Assembly (NCBI RefSeq): GCF_001664485.1
Contig: NZ_CP013630.1
Span: 1,553,001 to 1,617,000 of the forward strand
DNA length: 64,000 bases
Origin: Rhizobium sp. N324
Lineage (GTDB): Bacteria > Pseudomonadota > Alphaproteobacteria > Rhizobiales > Rhizobiaceae
Direction of reading: 5' to 3'
Shown here: positions 18,441-27,950 of the stretch, one piece after another
How the letters are laid out: the number at the start of each line of letters is the position of its first letter
How positions within the stretch are numbered: position 1 is the first letter of the stretch
Notes under the pieces: model-generated
The model's database searches: none
The model's input: the letters and a program-made list of their open reading frames with translations, nothing else
What the model was told of the DNA's origin: nothing
Translations under genes and position numbers: made by a program

Positions 18441-19931
18441 ATGTCAGCAAAGTTCGAAATCTCATTTTCAAAGTCGGCAAAGCTCACCGGCGGTTTGGCG
18501 ATCCTGCTGAAGACCGGCGAAGCCGACAGCGCTGCCGGCGCCGAAACAGTCGATCCGGCAGGCGTGATCGCCAAGGCTGCCAGGATCGCCCGGTTCTCCG
18601 CGAAATCCATGAGCGCGCTCGATATCGTCGCCCCGGAAGGCGCGCCCGTCGAGCGCATCGTCGTCATCGGGCTCGGCAAGGCCGCCGATCTTTCCGCCCA
18701 TGACTGGCTGAAGGCCGGCGGCTGTGCGGCGGCGAGAATCAAGAATACCGACAAGGCGGCCGTGTTCATCGACGTGCCCGGCCTTCCGGCGAGCGCGCGG
18801 GCGGCCGCCGATTTCGCGCTCGGCATGCTGCTGCGCGCCTATAGCTTCGATAGCTACAAGACGAAGAAGAGCGATGACGAGGAAAAGGCCGGGAAATCCG
18901 TCAAGGTGACGATCGTCACCGCCGATCCGGCAGGTGCCAAGAAGGCGTTTTCCGATTCCGAAGCGATTGCCGGCGGCGTCAATCTTGCCCGTGACCTCGT
19001 CAACGAACCGCCGAACGTGCTCGGCCCCGTCGAGTTCGCCGCCAAGGCGAAGGAGCTGGAAAAGCTCGGCGTCGAAGTGGACATCCTGACCGAAAAGGAG
19101 ATGCGCCGTTTCGGCATGGGCGCCCTTCTCGGCGTCGCCCAGGGCTCCGTCCGCCCGCCGCGCCTGGCGGTCATGCAATGGAAAGGCGGTAAAGCCAAGG
19201 ATCGTCCCATCGCCTTCATCGGCAAGGGCGTCGTCTTCGATACCGGCGGCATTTCGATCAAGCCGGCCGCCGGCATGGAGGACATGAAGGGTGATATGGG
19301 TGGTGCGGCGGCCGTCACCGGTCTCATGCATGTGCTCGCCGCCCGCAAGGCCGCCGTCAACGCCGTCGGCGTCATCGGTCTGGTCGAGAACATGCCGGAC
19401 GGCAACGCCCAGCGCCCGGGTGATATCGTCACGTCGATGTCCGGCCAGACGATCGAGGTGATCAATACCGATGCTGAAGGCCGCCTCGTGCTCTGCGATG
19501 CGCTCTGGTACTGCAACGACCGTTTCAAGCCGCAGTTCATGATCAATCTCGCCACGCTGACCGGCGCCATCGTCGTGGCGCTCGGCAATGTGCATGCCGG
19601 CCTGTTTTCCAATGACGACCAGCTTTCCGCGCAGCTGACGGCAGCCGGCCTATCCACAAACGAGAAGCTCTGGCGCATGCCGCTCGGCAAGGATTACGAC
19701 AAGCTGATCGACAGCAAGTTCGCCGACATGAAGAACACCGGCGGCCGGCAGGCCGGCTCGATCACCGCTGCGCATTTCATCAAGCGCTTCGTACAGGACA
19801 CGCCCTGGGCGCATCTCGACATCGCCGGCACGGCGATGGGCTCGCCGCAGGACGAGATCAACCAGTCCTGGGGTTCGGGTTTCGGCGTGCGCCTGCTCGA
19901 CGAGCTCGTTCGCGCCCATTATGAAGCCTGA
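18441..19931 (+). CDS. pepA: Leucyl aminopeptidase (M17)
   Basis: 496 aa, full length. It is a cytosolic, hexameric two-metal aminopeptidase. The C-terminal catalytic domain shows the metal and catalytic residues in [29 protein letters not shown] and the hallmark [10 protein letters not shown]. The start ATG follows GGAGAAGAC. Its stop overlaps the holC start (ATGA-type coupling). The pairing pepA-holC is conserved in proteobacteria. Confidence 0.97.
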   Translation: MSAKFEISFSKSAKLTGGLAILLKTGEADSAAGAETVDPAGVIAKAARIARFSAKSMSALDIVAPEGAPVERIVVIGLGKAADLSAHDWLKAGGCAAARIKNTDKAAVFIDVPGLPASARAAADFALGMLLRAYSFDSYKTKKSDDEEKAGKSVKVTIVTADPAGAKKAFSDSEAIAGGVNLARDLVNEPPNVLGPVEFAAKAKELEKLGVEVDILTEKEMRRFGMGALLGVAQGSVRPPRLAVMQWKGGKAKDRPIAFIGKGVVFDTGGISIKPAAGMEDMKGDMGGAAAVTGLMHVLAARKAAVNAVGVIGLVENMPDGNAQRPGDIVTSMSGQTIEVINTDAEGRLVLCDALWYCNDRFKPQFMINLATLTGAIVVALGNVHAGLFSNDDQLSAQLTAAGLSTNEKLWRMPLGKDYDKLIDSKFADMKNTGGRQAGSITAAHFIKRFVQDTPWAHLDIAGTAMGSPQDEINQSWGSGFGVRLLDELVRAHYEA

Positions 19932-20380
19932 TGACGGACGTTCTCTTTTATCATCTGACCGAAACCAGGCTGGAAGACGCGCTTCCGCCGCTGATCGACA
20001 AAAGTGTCGAGCGCGGCTGGCGCGTCGCCGTCCAGACGCGCGAGCCGGCGCGGCGCGATGCGCTCGACACGCATCTCTGGACGTTTCGCGAGGAGAGTTT
20101 TCTGCCGCACGGCACCGACGAGGGCGATTTCGCCGAAAGCCAGCCGGTGCTTTTGACGGTGACCCCAGGCAATGCCAATGCTGCGACCGTGCGTTTCATC
20201 ATCGACGGCGCCGAGCCGCCGCCGGTCGATGCCTATGAGCGCGTCGTCTTCATGTTCGACGGCCACGACCAGGCGCAACTGGAGGCCGCCCGGGCGCAAT
20301 GGAAGAAGCTGAAAGGCGAGGGGCATAACCTCACCTATTGGCAGCAGACGCCGGAAGGGCGGTGGGAGAAGAAGGCTTGA
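19931..20380 (+). CDS. holC: DNA polymerase III chi subunit
   Basis: 149 aa. Chi links the clamp loader to single-stranded DNA-binding protein at the replication fork. The N-terminal FYHLTETRLEDALPPLIDKS and the central RFIIDGAEPPP with VVFMFDGHD are typical. It begins at the last base of the pepA coding region, so translation is coupled. Length is normal for alphaproteobacterial HolC. Confidence 0.93.
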   Translation: MTDVLFYHLTETRLEDALPPLIDKSVERGWRVAVQTREPARRDALDTHLWTFREESFLPHGTDEGDFAESQPVLLTVTPGNANAATVRFIIDGAEPPPVDAYERVVFMFDGHDQAQLEAARAQWKKLKGEGHNLTYWQQTPEGRWEKKA

Positions 20381-20396
20381 GCGCTTCAGCGGAGAT

Positions 20397-20433
20397 ACCG
20401 ACAATCGTCGCCAATATGGCACCGATTGTCGGT
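20397..20433. terminator. Hairpin between convergent holC and the sugar dehydrogenase gene
   Basis: A perfect 11-bp stem (20397-20407 with 20423-20433) and a 15-nt loop lie 17 nt after holC, between two converging genes. On the plus strand it is followed by CTGCGAAAAA, with no U-run on either strand, so it is a possible bidirectional stop or RNA-stability element. Confidence 0.45.
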
Positions 20434-20515
20434 CTGCGAAAAACCTGACCCTTGCGGCGGGTCTTGTTGCTCAGCCTGCAAAAGTCCAAGATGGCGTCCC
20501 AAAGCCGCCAACGGC

Positions 20516-21442
20516 TCAGTCGTGGAACGCGTCCACGAATTTGCGCTTGCCGAGCATGAAGGCGTCGGCGACGTGGCGCAGCGGCGCCAGATCCACATCC
20601 GATGTGCCGGCCTTGATGATTTCGGCGAAGCGGCGGTAGAGCGAGGGATATTCCTGCTCCGGCGCGGCGAAGGTCAGCGTGCCGTCGATGGAAAGCTTGG
20701 CGCCGCCTTCGGCGAGAACCATCTGGCCGTCCGCCGTCTCCGCGACGATATCCCAGCTCTGCTTGCCGGTCTGGCGCCAGTCGAATTCGGCATGAACCGG
20801 AAGGCCGTCGGCATCGCGGAAGCGAATGTCGGACGCGATCGGCGCATCGCGGTTTTCAGGAAATTCGAGCACGGCCTCGGTGATGAAGATCGGCCGCGGC
20901 AGGATATGGGTGACGATCGACAGCGCGTTGATGCCGGGATCGAAAACCCCGAGGCCGCCGGCCTGCCAGATCCAGTCCTGGTTCGGATGCCAGTGGCGGA
21001 CATCCTCCTTCCAGATCACATGCACACTGTTGATCGTCGTCGAAGCCAGAAACGCCTTGGCGGCCTCGACGGCCGGCGCATAGCGCGAATGCCAGCTGGC
21101 AAACAGTGACGCGCCCTGCTTTGCGGCAAGCGCCTCGAGATCGGCCACTTCGCTCAGCGTCGCACCCGGCGGCTTTTCCAGGAAGACGTGCTTGCCGGCG
21201 ACGAGCGCCTTATAAGCGGCCTCGTAGCGGTATTGCGGCGGCATGCAGAGCGACACCGCATCAATCGACGGCTCGGCGTCGAGCATCGCCTCGATCGTCG
21301 TATAGCTGTTGATGCCTTCGACCGTGCCGTGGCGGCTTGCCGTGGCGACGAGCTTGAAATCGGCGTTCTTGGCGATGGAAGGGAGATGCTGGTCGCGGAC
21401 GATCTTGCCGACGCCGACGATGGCGAGGTTGATAGGAGACAT
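20516..21442 (-). CDS. D-galactose/L-arabinose 1-dehydrogenase-like oxidoreductase (Gfo/Idh/MocA)
   Basis: 308 aa. The N-terminal Rossmann fold starts IVGVGKIVRDQHLP, followed by the EKPPGATL motif with the catalytic Lys. The segment FASWHSRYAPAVEAAK and the run WKEDVRHWHPNQDWIWQ then GGLGVFDPGINALS closely resemble bacterial galactose dehydrogenase and Azospirillum L-arabinose 1-dehydrogenase as I recall them. It would oxidise the aldose C1 to the lactone with NAD(P). No other sugar-acid genes lie nearby. A likely terminator for the downstream-facing side is the shared hairpin near 20.4 kb. Which sugar is preferred cannot be read from sequence. Confidence 0.85.
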   Translation of the reverse strand: MSPINLAIVGVGKIVRDQHLPSIAKNADFKLVATASRHGTVEGINSYTTIEAMLDAEPSIDAVSLCMPPQYRYEAAYKALVAGKHVFLEKPPGATLSEVADLEALAAKQGASLFASWHSRYAPAVEAAKAFLASTTINSVHVIWKEDVRHWHPNQDWIWQAGGLGVFDPGINALSIVTHILPRPIFITEAVLEFPENRDAPIASDIRFRDADGLPVHAEFDWRQTGKQSWDIVAETADGQMVLAEGGAKLSIDGTLTFAAPEQEYPSLYRRFAEIIKAGTSDVDLAPLRHVADAFMLGKRKFVDAFHD

Positions 21443-21493
21443 GGTTTCGCTCGAGCCTGTGAAAAGTATGATTTATTGCGCTTCTTTTAGCAG

Positions 21494-21521
21494 AAAGGAG
21501 AGCGCCGACAAGCTCTCTCCC
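21494..21521 (-). terminator. Terminator after the S9 peptidase gene
   Basis: On the minus strand GGGAGAGAGC pairs imperfectly with GCTCTCC around an 8-nt loop and is followed by TTTCT, about 40 nt past the peptidase stop. Confidence 0.5.
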
Positions 21522-21557
21522 GTCATTCTATTCTATCCTACCGCATGATGGCCCGTC

Positions 21558-23600
21558 TTACCTCATGATAGTCTGGCGAAGGAAGCTGTAGCCCATGGCC
21601 GCGCGGGCGGCGCGCTCCTCGGAATTGCCGTCGCCGCCATGCCCGCCCGAGCCGAATTCATGGAAGAGCGGCCGGTGTCCGGCTTCCTCCAGCCGCGCGG
21701 CAAAGCGGCGCGCATGCGAGGGATGCACCCGGTCGTCATTGGCGGAGCTTTCGATATAGATCGGCGGATAGCGGATCTCGGTCGCCGGCCTGACATTGTG
21801 AAGCGGCGAGTAGCCGAGCATGAAATCCCGGTCCGCCGATATCTCCGGATCGCCATATTCGTCCATCCAGGCCTGCCCTGCGCTGAACAGGTGGAAGCGT
21901 GTCATGTCGAGCACCGGCACCTGGCACCAGACGGCGCCGAAATCCTCCGGGTAGCGCGTCAGCATCACGCCGGTCAGCAGACCGCCATTGCTGCCGCCCT
22001 GGCAGGCGATCCGCGACGGCACGGTGTAGCCGCGGGCGACGAGATCGCGGGCGACGGCGACGAAATCGGCAAAGGCCTTGTCGCGTCCCTGCCGCTTGGC
22101 GCTGCGATACCAGTCGGGCCCGAATTCGCCGCCGCCGCGGATATAGGCCTGCACGTAGGCGCCACCTTGTTCCAGCCAGCGGCCGGTCACGCCGGAATAG
22201 TTCGGCGACAGCGACACATCGAAGCCGCCATAACCGTAAAGCAGCACCGGCAGCGCGCCCTTGGTCCATTGCTTCGGCAGGACCAGCCGGTAGGCAACCC
22301 TGGTCCCGTCCTCGGACACCGCCTCCAGCAGTTCGGATGACATGCCGGTCGCATCGAAATAGCTGGGCGCCGCGGCGACGAAAATCGGCTCGGCCTCCTT
22401 GCTGCGGTCCGACAGCTCCAGCCGGTAACAGGCCGGAGGCTGCAGGAAGCCCTGGCCGATGATGCAGAGCGTATCGTCGCCAAGATGCAGATCCGCATAG
22501 AGCGGCCTGAAATGAGCCGTCTGCATGTCCGCCGGCAGCGCGATCTCGCGCTGTTCGGCGTCGGGCTTCGTCAGATCCAGCACCATGAGACGCGGACGCA
22601 GCCGATCGGAGATGATGAAGACGCACCACTCGCGCATCAGCATCAGCTGCGAGATCGACTGGCCCTCGCCAGGCTGAAACAGGATCCGCTCGGGCCCGAG
22701 CGGAACTGTCGCCGAGCCGGGATCGAAGCGCTGCAGCACGAGGCTGCCGGTGGGAACGCGCTCATCGTTCTTTGCCCGCCAGAGGCAATGATCGTGGTTG
22801 AACTGGAAGTCCGCTTCCTTGGGCAGATCGATGCGCCGCTGCGTGCCGTCGTCGGCAGTCAGGAAGGCGCTGGCCACGCCGATCTCATGGGCAGCGACGA
22901 AAATGTCGATCAATCCGGCATCCGCCGCAGCGCCCGACAGGGCGGGGTCGATGATGAGATTGAAGCCGTAGACGTCCTCGTTCGCAGCTTCGAACATGAC
23001 GGCCGCATCTTCCGGCCGCTGCCCGCGCTTCAAGCGCCGCCCGACCCGCGGCCATCCGGAGCGGGTCGCCGAAAATCGGTCGATCGAACCGAAATAGCAG
23101 ATCTCGTCGCGGTTCAGCCAGTTGGCATGCGATCGTGCGGCCGGCGTATCGAAACCGCCCTCGACGACCTGTTTGCTCTCGGCGTCGAATTCGAGCAGCC
23201 GGAGAAGATCGGAGCCGCCGTCCGAGAGCGTCAGCAGCACCCGTGTCGGCTCCCATGGGCAGGTGACGACGCCGCGCCAGTTCCAGCGCTTGCCTTCACT
23301 GACGCAGAAAGCATCGAGGTCGAAGACCGGCTCCCAGTCGGCGTCCGGCAGCGGCTCCTGGTCATCAGGCAGACGCAGCCAGACGCCCAGAGGATTGTCC
23401 TTGCTCTGCCGAAAATCGAACAGCCAGCCGCCGCGCCGCATCGGCACGATCAGCCTGTCCTGCCGCTCGATCAGCGCCTTGATCGCATCGCGATCCCTGG
23501 CGAATTCAGCTGTCCTGAGTGCCGCGTCGGAAACCCGGTTATATCCGTCGATGAACTGACGGGTGCGCGGATCGTCGTCCGTTTCGAGGTGAAGGTTCAT
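21558..23600 (-). CDS. Prolyl oligopeptidase family serine peptidase (S9)
   Basis: About 680 aa from the ATG at 23600, which has CAGGAG and GCAGGT upstream; the frame extends 23 codons further but without support. The N-terminal two thirds is the seven-bladed propeller domain. The C-terminal alpha/beta-hydrolase carries the Ser in CQGGSNGGLL, the Asp in SSANDDRVHP and the His in FGSGGHGG. No signal peptide, so it is a cytosolic enzyme cleaving short peptides after proline or basic residues. It is 81 nt downstream of the monooxygenase gene and could be an extra member of that operon or independently transcribed. Confidence 0.93.
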   Translation of the reverse strand: MNLHLETDDDPRTRQFIDGYNRVSDAALRTAEFARDRDAIKALIERQDRLIVPMRRGGWLFDFRQSKDNPLGVWLRLPDDQEPLPDADWEPVFDLDAFCVSEGKRWNWRGVVTCPWEPTRVLLTLSDGGSDLLRLLEFDAESKQVVEGGFDTPAARSHANWLNRDEICYFGSIDRFSATRSGWPRVGRRLKRGQRPEDAAVMFEAANEDVYGFNLIIDPALSGAAADAGLIDIFVAAHEIGVASAFLTADDGTQRRIDLPKEADFQFNHDHCLWRAKNDERVPTGSLVLQRFDPGSATVPLGPERILFQPGEGQSISQLMLMREWCVFIISDRLRPRLMVLDLTKPDAEQREIALPADMQTAHFRPLYADLHLGDDTLCIIGQGFLQPPACYRLELSDRSKEAEPIFVAAAPSYFDATGMSSELLEAVSEDGTRVAYRLVLPKQWTKGALPVLLYGYGGFDVSLSPNYSGVTGRWLEQGGAYVQAYIRGGGEFGPDWYRSAKRQGRDKAFADFVAVARDLVARGYTVPSRIACQGGSNGGLLTGVMLTRYPEDFGAVWCQVPVLDMTRFHLFSAGQAWMDEYGDPEISADRDFMLGYSPLHNVRPATEIRYPPIYIESSANDDRVHPSHARRFAARLEEAGHRPLFHEFGSGGHGGDGNSEERAARAAMGYSFLRQTIMR

Positions 23601-23681
23601 GTTCGACCTGCCGGCTCCTGTGTAGCGTCTTCCAAGATGCTGTAGCATTTTGAATTGTGCAGGAGCCACTATTTCGCAGAG

Positions 23682-24986
23682 TTAGGGCGAAATTGGCGCA
23701 GGCCGCGTCAGGCCGAGATGTTCGCGAAGCGTCGAGCCGCCATATTCCCTGCGGAACAGGCCGCGCTCCTGCAGGATCGGCACGACCAGCTGCGTGAAGT
23801 CTTCCAGGCCTCCGGGAAAAAACGGCGGCATGACGTTGAAGCCATCGGCGGCACGGCTGTCGAACCATTGCTGCATCCTGTCGGCGATTTCGACCGGCGT
23901 GCCAAGGATGATATGATGGCCGCGGCCGGCAGCAACGCGCAGCGCCAGCTGCCGGATCGTCAGATCCTCGCGCCTTGCCAGCGCCGTCAGCAGTTCGGCG
24001 CGGCTGCGCAACTGATCGGAGATCGGCAGATCCGGCAGCGGGCCGTCGAGATCGTATTCGGCAAGGCTGTGGCCGATGCGTTCTTCCAGAAGCGGCATGG
24101 CGCTTTTGATATCCGTCCACCTGTCGAGTTCTGCAAGCTTGTCCGCGGCCTCCTTGGTGGTGCGGCCGATCACCGGCAGAAAGCCCGGCATGACGGCGAC
24201 GTCGTCCGGCCGACGCCCGAAGCGAGCGACACGCTCCTTGAGGCTTCCGTAAAAAGCCTGCGCCTCTTCAAGGCTCTGTTGCGCGGTGAACACCACGTCG
24301 GCGGTGCGGGCGGCAAGATCCTGGCCCGGCCCCGACGAGCCGGCCTGGATCAGGATCGGGTGGCCCTGCGGTGCGCGCGGAATGTTCAGCGGTCCCTTGA
24401 CCGAAAAATATTTGCCCTTGTGATCGAGGATGCGGAGCTTGGCCGGGTCGGCATAGACGCCGCTCTGCTTGTCCTTGACGAAGGCATCGTCGTCCCAGCT
24501 GTCCCAGAGCCCGCGCACGACGTCGACAAATTCCTCGGCCACGGCGTAACGCTCGTCATGCTCGGGATGGGCCTTGGAGAAATTGTTCGCCGTGCGGGCA
24601 TAGGAGGTCGTGACGATATTCCAGGCGGCGCGGCCGTGGCTCAGATGGTCGATCGAGGCGAAGGCGCGGGCCGTGTGATAGGGCTCTCCGTAGGTCGTCG
24701 ACGCCGTTGCCGCCAGCCCGATCTTGTCGGTCACCACGGCCAGCGCGGAAAGTAGCGTCAGCGGTTCGAAACGGGCGATCGTCGAGGGATGCGCATCGAC
24801 GCCGCTGGTCAATCCGTCGGCCAGGAAGACCATATCGAATTTCGCCGCCTCGGCGATCTCAGACACGCGCCTCAGCAGGTTGAAATTCTCGCTTCCCGCC
24901 TCGGCATGAGGATGACGCCAGCCGGATACGTGGTGGCCGGCCCCTTGCAGGAACAGGCCCAGATGGATTTCTCTCTTGCGGGTCAT
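23682..24986 (-). CDS. LLM-class flavin-dependent monooxygenase, NtaA/SnaA/DszA family
   Basis: 434 aa from the ATG at 24986 (MTRKREIHLGLFLQG); an upstream TTG in frame is less likely. The bacterial-luciferase-like TIM barrel is evident: HHVSGWRHP near the N-terminus, then DMVFLADGL, RFEPLTLLSALA, AWNIVTTSYARTAN and HPILIQAGSSGPGQDLAA. These enzymes use FMNH2 from a separate reductase to oxidise substrates such as nitrilotriacetate, EDTA, dibenzothiophene sulfone or alkylated cysteines. No flavin reductase is in the window. It is the last gene of the ABC-PrpD operon, 14 nt after the PrpD gene. The substrate is unknown. Confidence 0.9.
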   Translation of the reverse strand: MTRKREIHLGLFLQGAGHHVSGWRHPHAEAGSENFNLLRRVSEIAEAAKFDMVFLADGLTSGVDAHPSTIARFEPLTLLSALAVVTDKIGLAATASTTYGEPYHTARAFASIDHLSHGRAAWNIVTTSYARTANNFSKAHPEHDERYAVAEEFVDVVRGLWDSWDDDAFVKDKQSGVYADPAKLRILDHKGKYFSVKGPLNIPRAPQGHPILIQAGSSGPGQDLAARTADVVFTAQQSLEEAQAFYGSLKERVARFGRRPDDVAVMPGFLPVIGRTTKEAADKLAELDRWTDIKSAMPLLEERIGHSLAEYDLDGPLPDLPISDQLRSRAELLTALARREDLTIRQLALRVAAGRGHHIILGTPVEIADRMQQWFDSRAADGFNVMPPFFPGGLEDFTQLVVPILQERGLFRREYGGSTLREHLGLTRPAPISP

Positions 24987-25000
24987 GGCAAAATCTTTCG

Positions 25001-26359
25001 TCAAACGAGGTTTTGGGCGGCATCTTGATTGAGCAGCGCCAGGAGTTTTCGAAGGTCGGCGGCGCTGTGCATGGTCCGGACGAGTGAGGGGATGTCGGCG
25101 AAGGCCGGATGGCGACCGGTCGCGTCACGAAATTTTTCCGTCGGATCGGTCAGCCCCGGCAGGCCGTCGAAACGGCGCTGTATCGTGCTGCCGTCGGCAA
25201 GCGCGATATCGACGATGACGAAGCGGGTCCGTGGATCGCTCGACATGCGCGGCGCGGCCTCGTCATGGCGGCGGCCGGCGCGCTTGGCGAGCGCGATCAG
25301 CCGTGGCGCGACCGGCTGCCCGTCAAAATGATCGAGCCGCAGGCCGCCGTCGATCAGGGCCGCCGCGAACACGTATTCCGGGCTGAAGCGCGCCTCGATC
25401 CCGTTGGTGGGCTCGCTCAACACCAAAGCTGCATCGGCACCGGGCGGATAGGTGAAGGTGATACGCTCGATTGCGTCTGCGCGCAGGCCTTCGCGGTTAA
25501 GGTCGATGCCGAGAGAAGCGACCGGATGGCTGGCGGTGCAGCAGGGATAGGCCTTCAGCGTCAGCCCGGGCGCTGCGATCTGCCAGGGTAAGCCCCAGTT
25601 CTCGGTCAAGGCGGACAGGCGTTCCGCGCCGAAGGCAAAAACCGAATGGAAGCCGACCGGATTGTCGAGAAAATCGGACGCGCCGCCAAAACCTGCCGCT
25701 GCCAATCGCGCCGACAACAGACCGGATCGCGCCGCCATGCCGGCATGAAAGGGTTTGGCGTCCTTGCCGAACTGCAGCCGCAGGCCGGAGGACTGCGTTG
25801 CTGCAAGGCCCAGTGCAATGGCGGTCTCGTCCGCAGAGGCGCGCTTGAGATGGGCAATTGCGCCTGCCGCGCCCATCGTGCCGAGCGTTGCCGTGGCATG
25901 GAAACCCTTCTCGTAGTGTTTCGAGCCGAGCGACAATCCCAGCCGCGCCATGGCTTCGAGCCCGACGATATAGGCGGCGACCAGCGCCTCCGCCGAAAAG
26001 GTATGCTCGGCGGCCAACGCCAGCAGCGCCGGGACGATCACCGTCGTCGGATGGCCACGCACGCTTGCATGCACGTCGTCATAGTCGAGCACATGGCCGG
26101 CATAACCGTTGACGACCGCAGCTGCCAGCGGATCGGTTCGGCGCGCGCTGCCGATCAGGGTCGCTTCACCCGGGAGATCGGCTCCGACGGCATCGGCCAG
26201 AAGGCCGGTCGTCCTGTCTCGGGCGCCGGCAATCGCGCAGGCGAGAAAATCGATGATCGCCAGGCGGGCCGCGTCCATCGCCGCGACATCCTGCAACGGG
26301 TCCGAGGCGATGATCGCTTCGGCGAATGCCGAAGTCAGAGGGGCGAATGTTCTCGTCAT
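25001..26359 (-). CDS. MmgE/PrpD family protein
   Basis: 452 aa. The family's conserved blocks are present: HVLDYDDVHASVRGHPT, then KPFHAGMAARSGLLSA and LKAYPCCTASHPVASLG. Relatives include 2-methylcitrate dehydratase, cis-aconitate decarboxylase and iminodisuccinate epimerase, all acting on polycarboxylic acids. No methylcitrate-cycle genes are near, so PrpD proper is unlikely. It follows the ABC ATPase by 9 nt and precedes the monooxygenase by 14 nt, so its substrate is probably what the transporter brings in. Confidence 0.88.
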   Translation of the reverse strand: MTRTFAPLTSAFAEAIIASDPLQDVAAMDAARLAIIDFLACAIAGARDRTTGLLADAVGADLPGEATLIGSARRTDPLAAAVVNGYAGHVLDYDDVHASVRGHPTTVIVPALLALAAEHTFSAEALVAAYIVGLEAMARLGLSLGSKHYEKGFHATATLGTMGAAGAIAHLKRASADETAIALGLAATQSSGLRLQFGKDAKPFHAGMAARSGLLSARLAAAGFGGASDFLDNPVGFHSVFAFGAERLSALTENWGLPWQIAAPGLTLKAYPCCTASHPVASLGIDLNREGLRADAIERITFTYPPGADAALVLSEPTNGIEARFSPEYVFAAALIDGGLRLDHFDGQPVAPRLIALAKRAGRRHDEAAPRMSSDPRTRFVIVDIALADGSTIQRRFDGLPGLTDPTEKFRDATGRHPAFADIPSLVRTMHSAADLRKLLALLNQDAAQNLV

Positions 26360-26368
26360 GACAATATC

Positions 26369-27154
26369 CTAAATGCCTTCGCCGCGGTCCATGCCGCGCC
26401 CGCCGGCAAGGCCGCCGACGAACTGGCGGATACGGGGATTGTCGAACGTATGGAATATTTCTTCAGGGGAGCCGTGGTCGACAATGCGTCCGTTCTCGGT
26501 GAAGACGACGGTGTCGCTGATCTCCTCGGCGAAGCGCATTTCATGGGTCACCAGGATGCTGGTCATGCCGTCGCGGATGAGGTCGCGGATCACCCACAGC
26601 ACTTCGCCGACCGTCTCCGGATCGAGCGCCGAGGTGACTTCGTCGAACAGCACCAGTTCCGGCTTCATCGCCAGCGCGCGGGCAATCGCCACGCGCTGTT
26701 GCTGGCCGCCGGAAAGCTGGCCGGGATAGGCGCCTGCTTTTTCGGAGAGCCGCACCTTTTCGAGCAGTTCGCGCGCCAGTTTTTCTGCCTCGCCCCGCGC
26801 GACACCGAGGATGCGGGTCGGAGCCAGCACGATATTCTCCAGCACCGTCAGGTGAGGAAAAAGATTATATTGCTGAAAGACGATGCCGACGCGCTTGCGC
26901 AGCGCAATGCGCTCGCTTTCCGTGGCCAACTGGTCGACGCGGGTGCCGCCGACCGTGATGCGGCCGCGCTGCGGCGTCACCAATGCGTTGATGCAGCGCA
27001 GGATCGTCGACTTTCCGGAGCCGGATGGGCCGATGATGGAAACCGCATTGCCCCTGTTGACGGTCAGGTCGATGCCCCTCAGCACCTCGGTCTGGCCGAA
27101 GGAAAGGTGTACGTCTTCCAGTCGCACGATCGCGTCGTCGGTTTTCATGTTCAT
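26369..27154 (-). CDS. Polar amino acid-type ABC transporter ATP-binding protein
   Basis: 261 aa. Walker A is GPSGSGKSTILRC, the signature is LSGGQQQRVAIARA, and Walker B is LVLFDEVTSALDPE, with the switch His in ILVTHEMRF. It belongs to the GlnQ/HisP subgroup. It begins 4 nt after the second permease gene. An alternative start two codons in is possible (MNMKTDD). It energises uptake by the two permeases and the periplasmic binding protein encoded upstream in the same operon. Confidence 0.95.
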   Translation of the reverse strand: MNMKTDDAIVRLEDVHLSFGQTEVLRGIDLTVNRGNAVSIIGPSGSGKSTILRCINALVTPQRGRITVGGTRVDQLATESERIALRKRVGIVFQQYNLFPHLTVLENIVLAPTRILGVARGEAEKLARELLEKVRLSEKAGAYPGQLSGGQQQRVAIARALAMKPELVLFDEVTSALDPETVGEVLWVIRDLIRDGMTSILVTHEMRFAEEISDTVVFTENGRIVDHGSPEEIFHTFDNPRIRQFVGGLAGGRGMDRGEGI

Positions 27155-27158
27155 CGTC

Positions 27159-27950
27159 TCAAATCCTGGAGCCCGCGTTGAAGCGCCGCTCGAGGCGTCG
27201 GGTCAGGCGGGCGATCGGGTAGCAAAGCGTGAAAAAGGCGGCCATCACCACGATGTAGGCGATGATGGTGAAATCGAGCCGGCGCACGGCCGTGCTGGCA
27301 TCGGTTGCCGCATGCAGGAGTTCGTGCACGCCGACCAGCGAGGCAAGCGACGTGCCCATGGTGATGGACGCCAATATGTTCATCCATGGCGGCAGCGAGC
27401 GCCGCAGGCATTGCGGCAGAATGATCCAGCGCAGCGCCTGGCTGCGGGAAAACCCCAGTCCCTTTGCCGCTTCCCATTGCGTGGTCGGGATCGAAAGAAT
27501 GGCGCCACGCGTAATCTCGGCCACATAGGCGCTGGCCGGTATGGCAAGCCCGATCACCGCTTTCAGCCAGTCCGGGAAGGGCAGATAGTTGCCGAACACG
27601 ACGATCTCGAAGGGAAAGATATAAGTCGTGGCGAAAATCAGCACGAGATGCGGTGCATTTCGGAAGGCCTGAACATAGGCGACGACCGGGTAGCGCACCG
27701 GCCTGTAGGGCACCAGTTGAAGAATGCCGAATATGGTTCCGACCACCGTTCCCAATGTCATCGCACTGAGGCTGATGACGACGTTCATCAGGAAGCCGGA
27801 GGCGAGATAGGGAAGCCACTCCACCAGTTCGCGCCCAAGGGTGAGATCGGCCAGCGACCAGAGGAGAATGAGGGCAGGGAGTGCTGCGAAGCCGATATTG
27901 CGCAGCAGGTGGCCGCTCTTGCGCGGCTCGGAAAGCGCCACCGTCGTCAT
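27159..27950 (-). CDS. Polar amino acid-type ABC transporter permease (second)
   Basis: 263 aa from the ATG at 27950, which overlaps the first permease stop (ATGA); the frame is open a further 43 codons upstream but inside the neighbour. Five or so membrane helices and the EAA loop (EAAKGLGFSRSQALRWIILP) typical of the HisM/GlnP family. With the other permease it forms the heterodimeric membrane channel. Confidence 0.94.
   Translation of the reverse strand: MTTVALSEPRKSGHLLRNIGFAALPALILLWSLADLTLGRELVEWLPYLASGFLMNVVISLSAMTLGTVVGTIFGILQLVPYRPVRYPVVAYVQAFRNAPHLVLIFATTYIFPFEIVVFGNYLPFPDWLKAVIGLAIPASAYVAEITRGAILSIPTTQWEAAKGLGFSRSQALRWIILPQCLRRSLPPWMNILASITMGTSLASLVGVHELLHAATDASTAVRRLDFTIIAYIVVMAAFFTLCYPIARLTRRLERRFNAGSRI

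Noticed and set aside
23539..24120. 193-codon minus frame at the end of the monooxygenase gene
   Set aside because: Different frame within a well-supported gene; no motif.
25646..27181. 511-codon plus-strand frame opposite the PrpD and ABC genes
   Set aside because: It is antisense to well-supported genes and shows no recognisable domain.
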